Source: Bactericera cockerelli
Taxonomy: Eukaryota; Arthropoda; Insecta; Hemiptera; Triozidae
Length of the DNA: 64,000 nucleotides
Direction: 5' to 3'
Assembly: GCA_024516035.1 (NCBI GenBank)
Contig: CM044959.1
Span: forward strand, 26,167,644 to 26,231,643
Below are positions 55,932-63,700 of this stretch, piece after piece. The position numbers and the translations under genes were made by a program. Each line of letters starts with the position of its first letter. Position 1 is the stretch's first letter. The notes beneath the pieces are model-generated. The model made no database searches and was not told the origin of the DNA. It worked only from the letters and a program-made list of their open reading frames with translations.

Positions 55932-56639
55932 GTGAGTTGTATTTGTATTTATTTGTTTTATTTTCAACAGGTAACGGTTGTGACTACTGCCCGTAGTCCA
56001 GAGTTCCCGAGTTCAACTCCCGGCTGGGGCAGACTTTTCGAAGAAAATTCTGTTCCATCCAAACACGTGAGGCTGGCATTTCCGGCCCTACCCAGGCTGG
56101 GTGAGGTTAATGTGGGTAGCTGGTACGATTCCCAGCGAATGGAGGGTAACACCCCCGTCCAGATCAGGACGTTAAAACCTAATAGAATCGTTGGCGTTAG
56201 GAAGGGCATCCAGCCATAAAAAAAAACGTGCTCCACCCTACCAACCTCAACCATGAGGTTGAACAATGCCGACCCCAAAAGCAACATAAGCTAATATGGG
56301 ATAAAGGCAAGGGAGATATATAGGTAGGTACATACATTACAAGGTTAAAGCCTCTATTACAATATACCCTACCTATTTAAAGAATAAACTATTCAATAGT
56401 TTGTTACAAGAAAAAGAAAAACATGCATGTCTGTAAAAGTTACAATAGTAGACATTGGGAATGATGGAATTGAAAAGAATTCTAAATTTCTTTAATGAGT
56501 AAGAGATTATTATATATCTGTAGTACCTAAGATTTTAGAAAAAATTGACAGATTTGTAGAAAACAAATCAATGTTAACATGCAATTTTTTGGCTAGAGAT
56601 AGAGAGAAGTACTAGGGACAGGGCGAGATCAAGGTGAGT
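55912..56639 (+). repeat. Separated duplicate of the exon 24 end and its donor
   Basis: 26 bp (AGGGACAGGGCGAGATCAAG plus GTGAGT) at 55912-55937 recur without a mismatch at 56614-56639, 702 bp downstream. A SINE (55968-56300) and unrecognised AT-rich sequence lie between. It has 20 exon bases and a full donor at 56634. Confidence 0.93.
55968..56300 (+). mobile_element. S7 SINE with a tRNA-like head
   Basis: Head TAACGGTTGTGACTACTGCC and box B GAGTTCAACTCCCGGCTGG. Core CTACCCAGGCTGGGTGAGGT and GGGTAGCTGGTACGATTCCC is the one attached to 5S heads at 1370 and 20369. Reversed sister at 62205. Confidence 0.8.
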
Positions 56640-57062
56640 GAGGTACCATGCAGTGGTAGTGCAGTGGTTAAGGCGCTAGTCATGTAATTCAGGTAGCGTA
56701 GGTATCCGTTGGTTTGAATCCCATTTTTTATTTATTTATTTACACTTAATTATTTTTAAAAAACAATCATCAACAAAAAATTAATAACAATAAATTAAAA
56801 AAAAAACTTAGAGAAGTATGTACAAAAAATAAAATAAAGATCAATATTAATATTTAATTACAATTGTTTTGTAATCCGGGGCGAAGTTAATGCCTTAGGC
56901 ATTCTCTGCCACTTAACCCCGGATACCACTAACCCAATGCATGAATTTTCCTCATTAATTTGAGTATATGACTACACAATTATAAGTCTCTCAGGGTTAG
57001 GTGGTAGAAAATGGTTTGAACAATAACCTCGCCTAGTGGTTACCTTCCACTAAAAAGAGTTA
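56640..57062 (+). mobile_element. tRNA-SINE family S3, split by a LINE tail
   Basis: Head TGGTAGTGCAGTGGTTAAGG and GGTTTGAATCCCA up to about 56726; the SINE resumes at about 56938 (CAATGCATGAATTTTCCTCA through AAATGGTTTGAACAATAACC). Confidence 0.75.
56727..56937 (-). mobile_element. LINE 3' tail, reversed, nested in an S3 SINE
   Basis: TTTATTTATTTATTTACACT start, AT-rich body, GGGGCGAAGTTAATGCCTTA and CTCTGCCACTTAACCCCGGA end: a subfamily of the GGCAATAACCCCGCC tails. Confidence 0.6.
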
Positions 57063-57087
57063 TTATAAAGAGAAAAAGGGTAGCCGC

Positions 57088-57236
57088 TATGCAGTTCTAC
57101 CACTGTCTTTACAAGGAGGCTAATAATTGACAAGGGCCCCCAGAACCAAGCCAATGCTGGTCTACTCCCTGTTTATCTGTTTATAGTCCCCCAGCCAGAC
57201 TGCTGGTCTACTCCCTGTTTATAGTACCCCAGCCAG
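57088..57236 (-). mobile_element. VNTR transposon copy, reversed, truncated, two units
   Basis: GCAGTTCTACCACTGTCTTT, GAACCAAGCCAATGCTGGTC and two units ending CCCCAGCCAG. Confidence 0.75.
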
Positions 57237-57276
57237 AATTAACTTTATAATTACCTTTATGAAAAATATTATTTAA

Positions 57277-57634
57277 CACATTGCGTACGGGAGCAGTTTT
57301 CGTCGATTTACGCTTGGGCCGGCTGAGATTTGCATGGAACACTTTGGTCACTCTCTAGCGATGCACGCCGGCCCTGCGGAAACTACTGTGTTGAAAAATT
57401 GGTTCTCCTGGGCCGATATTCAAGTCTTATACTTCAAGATATTCAAGTCCTGTAAATACTGAATGTTCAGCAGAGCCTGCTCTTTCAAATGACATAGGAA
57501 AATACATAGTAGTGTGCATTGTGAGAGACTGACAGTGAATTTACGATAAACTTGCTGTCACACTCTAGAGATGCACGCCGGCCCCAGGGAAATGTTGCCG
57601 TGCAGCTCTAGAGATGCACGCCGGACGCAATGTG
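57277..57634. mobile_element. TTAA-flanked MITE, family P2
   Basis: TTAA at 57273-57276 and 57635-57638; ends CACATTGCGTACGG and the inverse CCGGACGCAATGTG (one mismatch). 358 bp with three to four internal copies of CTCTAGAGATGCACGCCGG. piggyBac-type by its target site. Confidence 0.85.
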
Positions 57635-57680
57635 TTAATGTTTACATTGCCCGATGGAGACTCATTCCAAAATCCTAATG

Positions 57681-57828
57681 CCGGGTCCACACTAAGCGAA
57701 CATTGTTAGCTAATAATGTTCCCGAACAATGTTATTTCAAACAAGTCGTAAAAACATTTTCTAATGCCGGGTCCACACTGCCAACATTGTTAGCTAACAA
57801 TGTTCGCTTAGTGTGGACCCGCATAATA
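57681..57828. mobile_element. Palindromic MITE, second copy, next to the exon 25 acceptor
   Basis: AATGCCGGGTCCACACTAAG to the inverse CGCTTAGTGTGGACCC; same family as 37811-37966. It ends 24 nt upstream of exon 25. Confidence 0.85.
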
Positions 57829-57852
57829 TCTACCCTACCCTTTCGCTCCCAG

Positions 57853-58012
57853 GACGGATTGGAAGTCATGCTGAGTGTGCCGAGGAAAGCCAACGATGCT
57901 CTGCACCTATCACTCCTGGAGGGCCCAGCTGATGTTAACATCGACGCAATGGGGGAGGTGGTGCTACAGGATGCACTGCAAGTGTGGGACCCTAAGCAGC
58001 TGATTCGGAAAG
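57853..58012 (+). CDS. trio: trio exon 25: end of DH1 and start of PH1
   Basis: DGLEVMLSVPRKANDALHLS is the last DH helix; LLEGPADVNIDAMGEVVLQD and FQVWDPK-type AFLQVWDPKQLIRKG-like sequence starts PH1. Acceptor TTTCGCTCCCAG; donor GTGACT at 58013; phase 1 out. Confidence 0.96.
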
Positions 58013-58127
58013 GTGACTAAATTAATACTTTAGCTTATACTTTAGACTCTTTAGAGTTTTGTCAATGAGCTCCTAGTGCCGAATTGTTAAACAGGATTAG
58101 ATTTAGTCCAAGTGGACACTAGACACT

Positions 58128-58200
58128 ATCCCTTAACTCGGGCTATAGTGAGCTGTGATTGGTTGAAACTCTGACTTGACTGCGTGTCTGGCTTAGCTTA
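58128..58200. repeat. Short inverted-repeat element, second copy
   Basis: CCCTTAACTCGGGCTATAGT and GTGAGCTGTGATTGGTTGAA correspond to the element at 44185-44262; the inverted arm has decayed. Confidence 0.4.
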
Positions 58201-58355
58201 ACTTCAATCCTGTTTCATAAAGTGGCCCTAAAAGTTCATTACATATAAATAAAATTGAATTAAGTGTAGGAAATTTCTGATAAGACAAATGTACAAAAAA
58301 CTTCCTCCCTTCATTGTATTCGAAAGTCGTATGAGGTTCACTCTAGTTTATTTAA

Positions 58356-58642
58356 CCCATTGTCTACCATGGGTAGCACATTTGCAAAACACTGGTATTG
58401 CCTGGGGTACCGGGGTTGTATATGATGCTAGACACGTTTGAACCTTCTTGGGTACCATGTATAGCATATATGCAAGACAATTTGTCTAGCACATATGCTA
58501 TACACGGTCCGTAGTGACAAGGAAATATGGGTATTATGTCTGGGGGACCGCGTGTTGCACATATGCTAGACAGGTGATTTTGAGGAAAATACCCTTGGTC
58601 CCCAGGGCAAGTTTTATAAAAATGGCTTGGTAGGGAATGGGT
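58356..58642. mobile_element. Probable TTAA-type MITE, family P3
   Basis: TTAA at 58352-58355, then CCCATTGTCTACC; the other end reads GGTAGGGAATGGG then TTCA. Arms match at about 11 of 13. Internal repeats of GCACATATGCTAGACA with variants. The right target site is degraded. Confidence 0.6.
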
Positions 58643-58695
58643 TCATAGGTGTTTGCCAAAAAGTAATGTCCTGTTCACCACTTGAATTTCCTCAG

Positions 58696-58901
58696 GTCGA
58701 GATCGCCACTGCTTCCTGTTCGAGCTGTATCTCGTGTTCAGCAAGGAGGTGAAGGATGCTGCGGGTTGCGTCAAGTATGTGATGAAGGGGCGCCTGATGA
58801 CGTCAGAGCTGGGGGTCACGGAGCACATAGAGGGAGACGAGTGCAAGTTTGCCGTGTGGACAGGCCGGGCTCCTATATCGGACTGCAGGATTCTTCTCAA
58901 G
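58696..58901 (+). CDS. trio: trio exon 26: core of PH1
   Basis: GRDRHCFLFELYLVFSKEVK, DAAGCVKYVMKGRLMTSELG, VTEHIEGDECKFAVWTGRAP, ISDCRILLK: beta strands 3-7 of the first PH domain. Vertebrate: HLFLFEMSLVFSKEVKD and SELGVTEHVEGDPCKFALWV. Donor GTGAGT; phase 0. Confidence 0.97.
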
Positions 58902-58990
58902 GTGAGTCATCTCCTGTATGAAGCCGAACCGTCCGTGTGTCCGAGGGATGTTGAACAGCAAGTAGACCAGCTGTCCCTTATAAGTTTAGA

Positions 58991-59037
58991 TAGCTGATAG
59001 AATCTAGGTCTCAATGAGTCCTAGATTCTATCAGCTA
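58991..59037. other. Perfect 18-bp inverted repeat, 11-nt loop
   Basis: TAGCTGATAGAATCTAGG (58991-59008) and its exact inverse at 59020-59037. 90 nt downstream of the exon 26 donor. The stem is too short for a standard miRNA precursor. Confidence 0.9.
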
Positions 59038-59039
59038 AA

Positions 59040-59634
59040 TGACTATAATCAATGAGTCACCTAGTAGCAAAAATAAGCATGATAATCCAGAGAGGTAATG
59101 CTGCCAGCGTGTTGGGAGTATTGCCATCAGAAGAATTGACTTCAATGTTCTATCTGTAACTTTTAATAAAAAGCTACTAATTATTTTATTTTAGTATGTG
59201 AATGTATTATTCTTAATGCACTGAGCGTCAAAATTAGAGGAACGCTAAAATGATCTCCAATTTTAAGGACTGTTTTCCTTTTGGGAACCTCTTCTTGATC
59301 TAGGACTTGAAATGATATAAAGAATCCTAAGTAATGAGGATGTGGGCGACACAAAGCTTAGAAGGCTTATGAAATGATAACCACAGATGTGTATGGTTTC
59401 TAAAAAAAAAAAAAATATTCCGTACCAAGGCAAACCTGTTGCAAACGTGAGTCTGAATATTCAATTCACTGGATGAACGCGCGAAATAATTCGAATCATC
59501 CTCCTTTCAAAATCTTCTGTTTTATGAAGAAAAAATTGTATTTCTAAAGAACTTTACAATCTCCTCCATAAATATATTTCTTCTTTCAAAGTGCAGTTTG
59601 TATTAGCAATAGACACTCTTTGATGAAATTTATT
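59040..59634 (+). other. trio: Intron 26, middle part
   Basis: AT-rich; no recognised feature. Confidence 0.55.
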
Positions 59635-59729
59635 TACATAAAATACAAAGAGATTATTGCCTAAGGCAATCTCTACCATCAAACCCATGATCTTGGACCT
59701 CTTAGAGATTTAAATGGATTTACTATAGC

Positions 59730-59943
59730 TCTGTCCCGGCAGCTCAGTGGTGAAGGTGGCACTCTGTGAATCCAGAGATTCCAAAGGTCGTGGGTTCGAA
59801 ACCCAGACGGGAGATGAAAAGTTATCCTCCCATTTGGGATTTTTACCACATAATAATATGTCTTGGGCTTACTGCTGGAATAATGGGACTTAAATAGTCC
59901 TAATCGGGCAGTATAAATAAGACGATATTATTATTATTATTAC
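59730..59943 (+). mobile_element. tRNA-SINE family S2, full length
   Basis: CCCGGCAGCTCAGTGGTGAA (box A), GGTCGTGGGTTCGAAACCCA (box B), GTCTTGGGCTTACTGCTGGA, GGGCAGTATAAATAAG and a (TTA)n tail. Preceded at about 59645-59690 by a scrap of the LINE-tail hairpin. Confidence 0.85.
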
Positions 59944-59944
59944 T

Positions 59945-60339
59945 ACTATTAACAGTCAATTGCCTCCAGCAATCAGGGAAATGAAGGAAGAATTATTCAA
60001 AAACACTTTAAAAGATAAACTACTGAACCTCGTTCCCTACAGTCAAAATGAATTCCAGGATAACCTGGAGAATCACAGTCCCAGTATAAACATCTAATCA
60101 TATCTAAGTGTTCCTATTTTATCCAATCTAGTAACAAGTTTTTCTATACCATTTTTATTTTACTTTTTATTTTTTATATTTTTTTATCCACTAGTCCTGA
60201 AAATGTATCAGTTACCTTTACCTTTATCTACGACCTGATTTTATCAATGTAATTTTTACATCTTTTAACTCTTCCTTGATATATCATGTACCTTGTACCT
60301 AGCATGTATAATAAATGCTAAAATATAAATAAAAAAAAT
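59945..60339 (+). mobile_element. 5'-truncated LINE whose 3' end abuts exon 27
   Basis: ORF2 end (59954-60097), T-rich 3' UTR, AATAAATGC near 60310 and an A-rich end at 60339. Only TCTGTGTCTGCAG (60339-60351) separates it from exon 27, so the exon 27 branch point almost certainly lies in LINE sequence. Confidence 0.65.
59954..60097 (+). pseudogene. C-terminal end of a LINE ORF2
   Basis: Reads SQLPPAIREMKEELFKNTLK, then DKLLNLVPYSQNEFQD and a stop. The LPPAIR..., F-K-LK-LL pattern is typical of the last residues of non-LTR retrotransposon polyproteins. The 5' part is missing, as expected of a truncated insertion. Confidence 0.65.
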
Positions 60340-60351
60340 CTGTGTCTGCAG

Positions 60352-60558
60352 GCCTCTTCCCTGGACGCCAAGCAGCTGTGGGTGAAGCGGCTCCGGGAAG
60401 TCATCCAGGAGACCTACTTCAGCTCGGCCCTGCCTCTGGCCCCGCCCAAGTCCCCCGCCAAGCTCAAGTCCAGGGCCAGTCAGCAGGCCATGGAGGAGGA
60501 CGACGACAGGGGCTCCCTGGCTTCCTACGGCTCGGGCCACACCACTGACTCGGAGAAG
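60352..60558 (+). CDS. trio: trio exon 27: end of PH1 and acidic/Ser-rich linker
   Basis: ASSLDAKQLWVKRLREVIQE is the C-terminal PH helix. Then SSALPLAPPKSPAKLKSRAS and MEEDDDRGSLASYGSGHTTD SEK: a disordered linker towards SH3. Donor GTAACT at 60559; phase 0. The next exon is outside the window. Confidence 0.95.
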
Positions 60559-60562
60559 GTAA

Positions 60563-60702
60563 CTTTTATTTATTTATTTATTTTTATTTATTTAGAAACT
60601 CTTTATTAGTAGGAAGAACATATATATACAGACAAATAATGGTAAATATAAAAATAGACAATATTAATAACATAAACAAGGAAAAGAAACAAAATATATA
60701 CA
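60563..60702 (-). mobile_element. LINE 3' tail, reversed, first part (continues at 61998)
   Basis: TTTATTTATTTATTTATTTT start within 5 nt of the exon 27 donor, then GAAACTCTTTATTAGTAGG and AT-rich sequence. It resumes after the mariner with TGTCCTAACTAAAGGGCGGG. Confidence 0.75.
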
Positions 60703-60704
60703 TA

Positions 60705-61997
60705 CGAGGGCGGATCAAGAAGTACCCGTGTTTGAAAAAAGAGTGCGAGATACTTACATTTTTGGGTTCTATTTTTCGACGTAGTCTCCTTTCAAGGCTA
60801 CACACTTCTTCCAGCGATCCTGCCACTTTTTTAGCCCTTCCAAAAAGTAGCTCCCTTCGAACTCCTCAAAATAGCCCTTTGTCTGGCTTATGACGTCATC
60901 ATTTGAGCTGAACCTCTTTCCACCGAGCCAAACTTTCAAGTTAGGAAACAAAAAATAATCGCAGGGGGCTAGGTCAGGTGAGTAAGGTGGGTGTGGCAAT
61001 AATTCGTATCCAAGTTGATGGATTTTAACAGTAACAATTCCAGATGAGTGAGCTGGTGCATTGTCATGGTGAAACAAGACTTTCTTTCTCGCCAAATGGG
61101 GGCGTGTCTCCTTCAATTTTGCATCAAATCGTGTCAATAACTCACTATAATATGCAGCAGTTATTGTTTTTCCTTTTTCCAAGAAGTCAATAAGAATAAT
61201 TCCCTTTGCATCCCAAAAAACGGTAGCCATGACTTTTCCGGCCGATTGGACCGATTTCGCCTTCTTTGGAGCAGATTCTCCAACCAAAGTCCATTCTTTT
61301 GACTGCTGTTTGGTTTCTGGGGTATAGTGATGTATCCAGGTTTCATCAACGGTCACAACTCGACGCAAAAAATCATCTGGATTGCGATTGAAGAGTTCTA
61401 AACTAGCCTTTGAACAATTCAGCCGAATTCGTTTGTTGTCAATTGTGAGCAATCGCGACCCACATCGCGCCGATAGTTTTCTCATGCCCAGCTTATCATG
61501 AAGGATTTTAAAAACAGTTCCATATGAAATGCCCACACTCTCAGCTACTTCACGCACTTTTGTTCGGCGATCTTTGAGAATCATATCATGCACTTTTTCC
61601 ACGACTTCCTCGGTACACACGTCTTCTGGGCGTCCTGGGCGGTCCTCGTCAAAAATGCTTGTGCGCCCTCGTTTAAAATCATTAAACCAAAAGCGAACAG
61701 TGGTCATAGAAGGTGAAGAGCTCCCGTACACAGCATCTAACTTTAATTTTATCGCATCACATTTTTTCCCGTCCAAAAAAAGGAATCGAATAACTGCTCG
61801 GTACTGTTCTTTTTCCATATCACTCAACTATACGCAACACAACAACTTCAAGTGACCGATAAATGAAAACTAAGAGAGTAATCAGTTTCAAACTTTGGAT
61901 GTGGTCATTTGAGATGTCGTTCCATCAACAAGTATCAACAAGTTTCACCAATGATGTAACATGTCCCTAAACACGGGTACTTATTGATCTACCTACG
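60705..61997 (-). mobile_element. mariner element, 1,293 bp, apparently complete
   Basis: TA target duplication at 60703-60704 and 61998-61999. Inverted terminal repeats of 29 bp match at 24 positions (CGAGGGCGGATCAAGAAGTA at one end, CGTAGGTAGATCAATAAGTA at the other). Length and layout are those of an autonomous mariner. It is nested in a LINE tail, which it splits, and lies antisense to trio. Confidence 0.96.
60769..61818 (-). CDS. mariner transposase, 349 residues, uninterrupted
   Basis: Cuts and pastes the element at TA sites. N-terminal paired helix-turn-helix (about 1-110): YRAVIRFLFLDGKKCDAIKL and VREVAESVGISYGTVFKILH. Catalytic D,D34D triad: Asp158 (VVTVDETWIHHY), Asp252 (LFHHDNAPAHSS), Asp287 (YSPDLAPCDYFLFP), with exactly 34 residues between the last two. 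I use ATG at 61818; an in-frame TTG three codons earlier is unlikely. Length is normal for mariner (about 345-350). One oddity: the linker motif that is usually WVP(H/R)xL reads CGSRLL at 119-124. No stop or frameshift, so it is young. Subfamily not certain. Confidence 0.95.
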   Translation of the reverse strand: MEKEQYRAVIRFLFLDGKKCDAIKLKLDAVYGSSSPSMTTVRFWFNDFKRGRTSIFDEDRPGRPEDVCTEEVVEKVHDMILKDRRTKVREVAESVGISYGTVFKILHDKLGMRKLSARCGSRLLTIDNKRIRLNCSKASLELFNRNPDDFLRRVVTVDETWIHHYTPETKQQSKEWTLVGESAPKKAKSVQSAGKVMATVFWDAKGIILIDFLEKGKTITAAYYSELLTRFDAKLKETRPHLARKKVLFHHDNAPAHSSGIVTVKIHQLGYELLPHPPYSPDLAPCDYFLFPNLKVWLGGKRFSSNDDVISQTKGYFEEFEGSYFLEGLKKWQDRWKKCVALKGDYVEK

Positions 61998-62070
61998 TAT
62001 GTCCTAACTAAAGGGCGGGGTTATTGCCTATGGCAATCTCTTCCACCCAACCCTTATAATAAGGGTTGGG
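61998..62070 (-). mobile_element. LINE 3' tail, reversed, second part
   Basis: TGTCCTAACTAAAGGGCGGG, TTGCCTATGGCAATCTCTTC and CACCCAACCCTTATAA: the remainder of the tail started at 60563. Confidence 0.8.
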
Positions 62071-62204
62071 TGGAAGTTACTTATAAAAAGTAACTAATAA
62101 TAATAATTCCGTGTATTGATACCTAAATCACTATGGTGAGAGGATTATTTGGACGCCCAGATCCAATGTCTAGGCTCCTTTCATGTCCATTGATTCTATT
62201 TGGT

Positions 62205-62435
62205 TTAAACGTCCTGACTTGAGGTAGACAGGACGGGGGTTTTACCCTCCATTCGCTAGGAATCGTACCAGCTACCCACATTAACCTCACCCAGCCTGGG
62301 TAGGGCCGAAATTCCCAGCCTCACATTTTCGGAGGGAACAGAATTTTCTGTGCGAAAAGTCTGCTCCAACCGGGAATCGAACTCAGGATCTGTGGACTAC
62401 GGGCAGTAGTCACAACCGTTACGCCAAGGAGGTAA
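62205..62435 (-). mobile_element. S7 SINE with tRNA-like head, reversed
   Basis: CGGGGGTTTTACCCTCCATT, ACCTCACCCAGCCTGGGTAG (core complement) and CGGGAATCGAACTCAGGATC (box B complement), ending CACAACCGTTACGCC. Sister of 55968. Confidence 0.8.
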
Positions 62436-62454
62436 CTTATTCCCTAGTATAGTC

Positions 62455-62545
62455 TGTGCTCTGTTAGGGTTAGGTGCTAGAAAATGCTTTGAGCATTAAT
62501 CTCGTCTGGTGCTTTCCTTCCACTAAAGAGTGTTATTATTATTGT
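62455..62545 (+). mobile_element. tRNA-SINE family S3, 3' fragment
   Basis: TTAGGGTTAGGTGCTAGAAA, TTTGAGCATTAATCTCGTCT and GTGTTATTATTATTG: body and tail only. Confidence 0.65.
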
Positions 62546-63164
62546 TGCATTGTTGTATTCCGCATGCATTAGTGGCTAATTGGGCATTAAACTAATTCAC
62601 CATAATTATGGTCGATTCAAAATTAAAGTCAGAATAAAAACTTATTTAGAAATATTTTTGGATCCTCCTTTTTGTGGTTTGGAAACGCAACCAATGCGAG
62701 ACAGACACTGTGAAGTCAGTCAATTTGTGAAGTAGGCTTAACGAGCATTATATAAAGTCTCATTAGAGCTATGAACATAGCAACTGTTCGCTGGTATTAT
62801 AAGACAAAAGCCCCGCTAAGAAATTTTACATAGCTTTCGACTACAGGCATATTTATGACTATCGGTCACATTTTTTAAATTTCAGCTGCTTTTTTTGGAC
62901 CAGATTTCTAAACAACATGAAGACGGGTGTGGACATCACAATACTTGACTTTCCGTTCTTTTGTTATTATTATTTTTTAAAACCTTCACAATAATTAATA
63001 GTAGTGAACTTTCAACACCCAAAGAAGGATCAAATAGGCCAAAATTATTCTCGTGGTCATCCGTCAAGGAAGTCAGAACTGCTTCACTCCATCGGATGTG
63101 AATGCAGAGTGGTTCAACTGAAGCTAGTCAAATCCAAAGCGCTCGAAATAAATAAATAAAAAAC
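62546..63164 (+). other. trio: Intron 27, no feature
   Basis: AT-rich sequence; I see no gene or known repeat. Confidence 0.55.
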
Positions 63165-63347
63165 TTGTGTAGTTTTGCGGAAAGAAATTTCTGTAGAAAA
63201 AGCCCAAAAAGCAAACTATACATCGAAAGTAATAAAATTGTACTGTGTCAGTGTGGTGTCAATCTGAGTGAGGCCCACATCTTTGTATGCCCACTGCATT
63301 CATCAATCAGAAACAGCTTAGAGGCTTTGACCCTTTTCCCTCCCTAA
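63165..63347 (+). pseudogene. Possible LINE reverse-transcriptase remnant
   Basis: The translated stretch CQCGVNLSEAHIFVCPLHSS has the C-x-C-G ... H-x(4)-C-P pattern seen near the C-terminus of many non-LTR retrotransposon ORF2 proteins. It is short and isolated, so this is tentative. Confidence 0.35.
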
Positions 63348-63391
63348 GGGATGACCAAGATTCAATAAATTCTACTTTTAAATACATCAAA

Positions 63392-63663
63392 AAAGTAGTC
63401 ACCGTGGCAGAGTGAGTTAGCGCGCTAGGCATTGCACACATGGTGACCTGGGTTCGATTCCCAGCGGGGTAGGATTTTTTCCGCTCTGTACTTGGCTGTT
63501 CGGGGTCCACTCATACCTCGTGAGGAAAAATGAGTAGCTGCTTTGATGTGAAGCAGCGACCAGTGGCAGAATCATAGGCAAAAAAATAATACAAGATATT
63601 GTAAATTAAAGTGGTAAAGTCCTATGATTCTGCGCTACCCACTAAAATTGTGACATAATAACA

Positions 63664-63690
<27 letters not shown>
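63392..63690 (+). mobile_element. tRNA-SINE family S4, full length with long A-tail
   Basis: CACCGTGGCAGAGTGAGTTA (box A), CTGGGTTCGATTCCCAGC (box B), GTCCACTCATACCTCGTGAG, TGATTCTGCGCTACCCACTA and about 30 As. It is nearly identical to 30985-31268, which argues for recent activity. Confidence 0.88.

Positions 63691-63700
<10 letters not shown>

Larger units (their letters stand above)
1020..60558 (+). other. trio: trio gene (Trio/Kalirin Rho-GEF), N-terminal two thirds, 27 exons
   Basis: Large multidomain exchange factor that loads GTP on Rac-type GTPases through DH1-PH1; family members act at the membrane and in growth cones in axon guidance and cell migration. Domain order seen: CRAL-TRIO/Sec14 (exons 1-3), linker (4), spectrin-like repeats (5-22), DH1 (23-25), PH1 (25-27). 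Diagnostic segments include VALIIKPDNFWQKQR-like (exon 2), [17 protein letters not shown] (exon 23), PVQRITKYQLLLKDL (exon 24) and FLFELYLVFSKEVKD (exon 26). Every intron has GT-AG ends and phases match from exon to exon, except that exon 5 needs four added bases. The SH3, DH2 and PH2 parts lie beyond the window. The family assignment rests on this domain order and on my recall of vertebrate and fly Trio; kalirin is the vertebrate paralogue, while insects generally have one gene. Confidence 0.95.

Noticed and set aside
56016..56287. Open frames on both strands after exon 24
   Set aside because: They run through the S7 SINE and continue past the exon 24 donor; they are not trio sequence.
57359..57620. 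CTCTAGAGATGCACGCCGG repeats as a possible regulatory cluster
   Set aside because: They lie wholly inside a TTAA-flanked MITE and are better explained as part of it.
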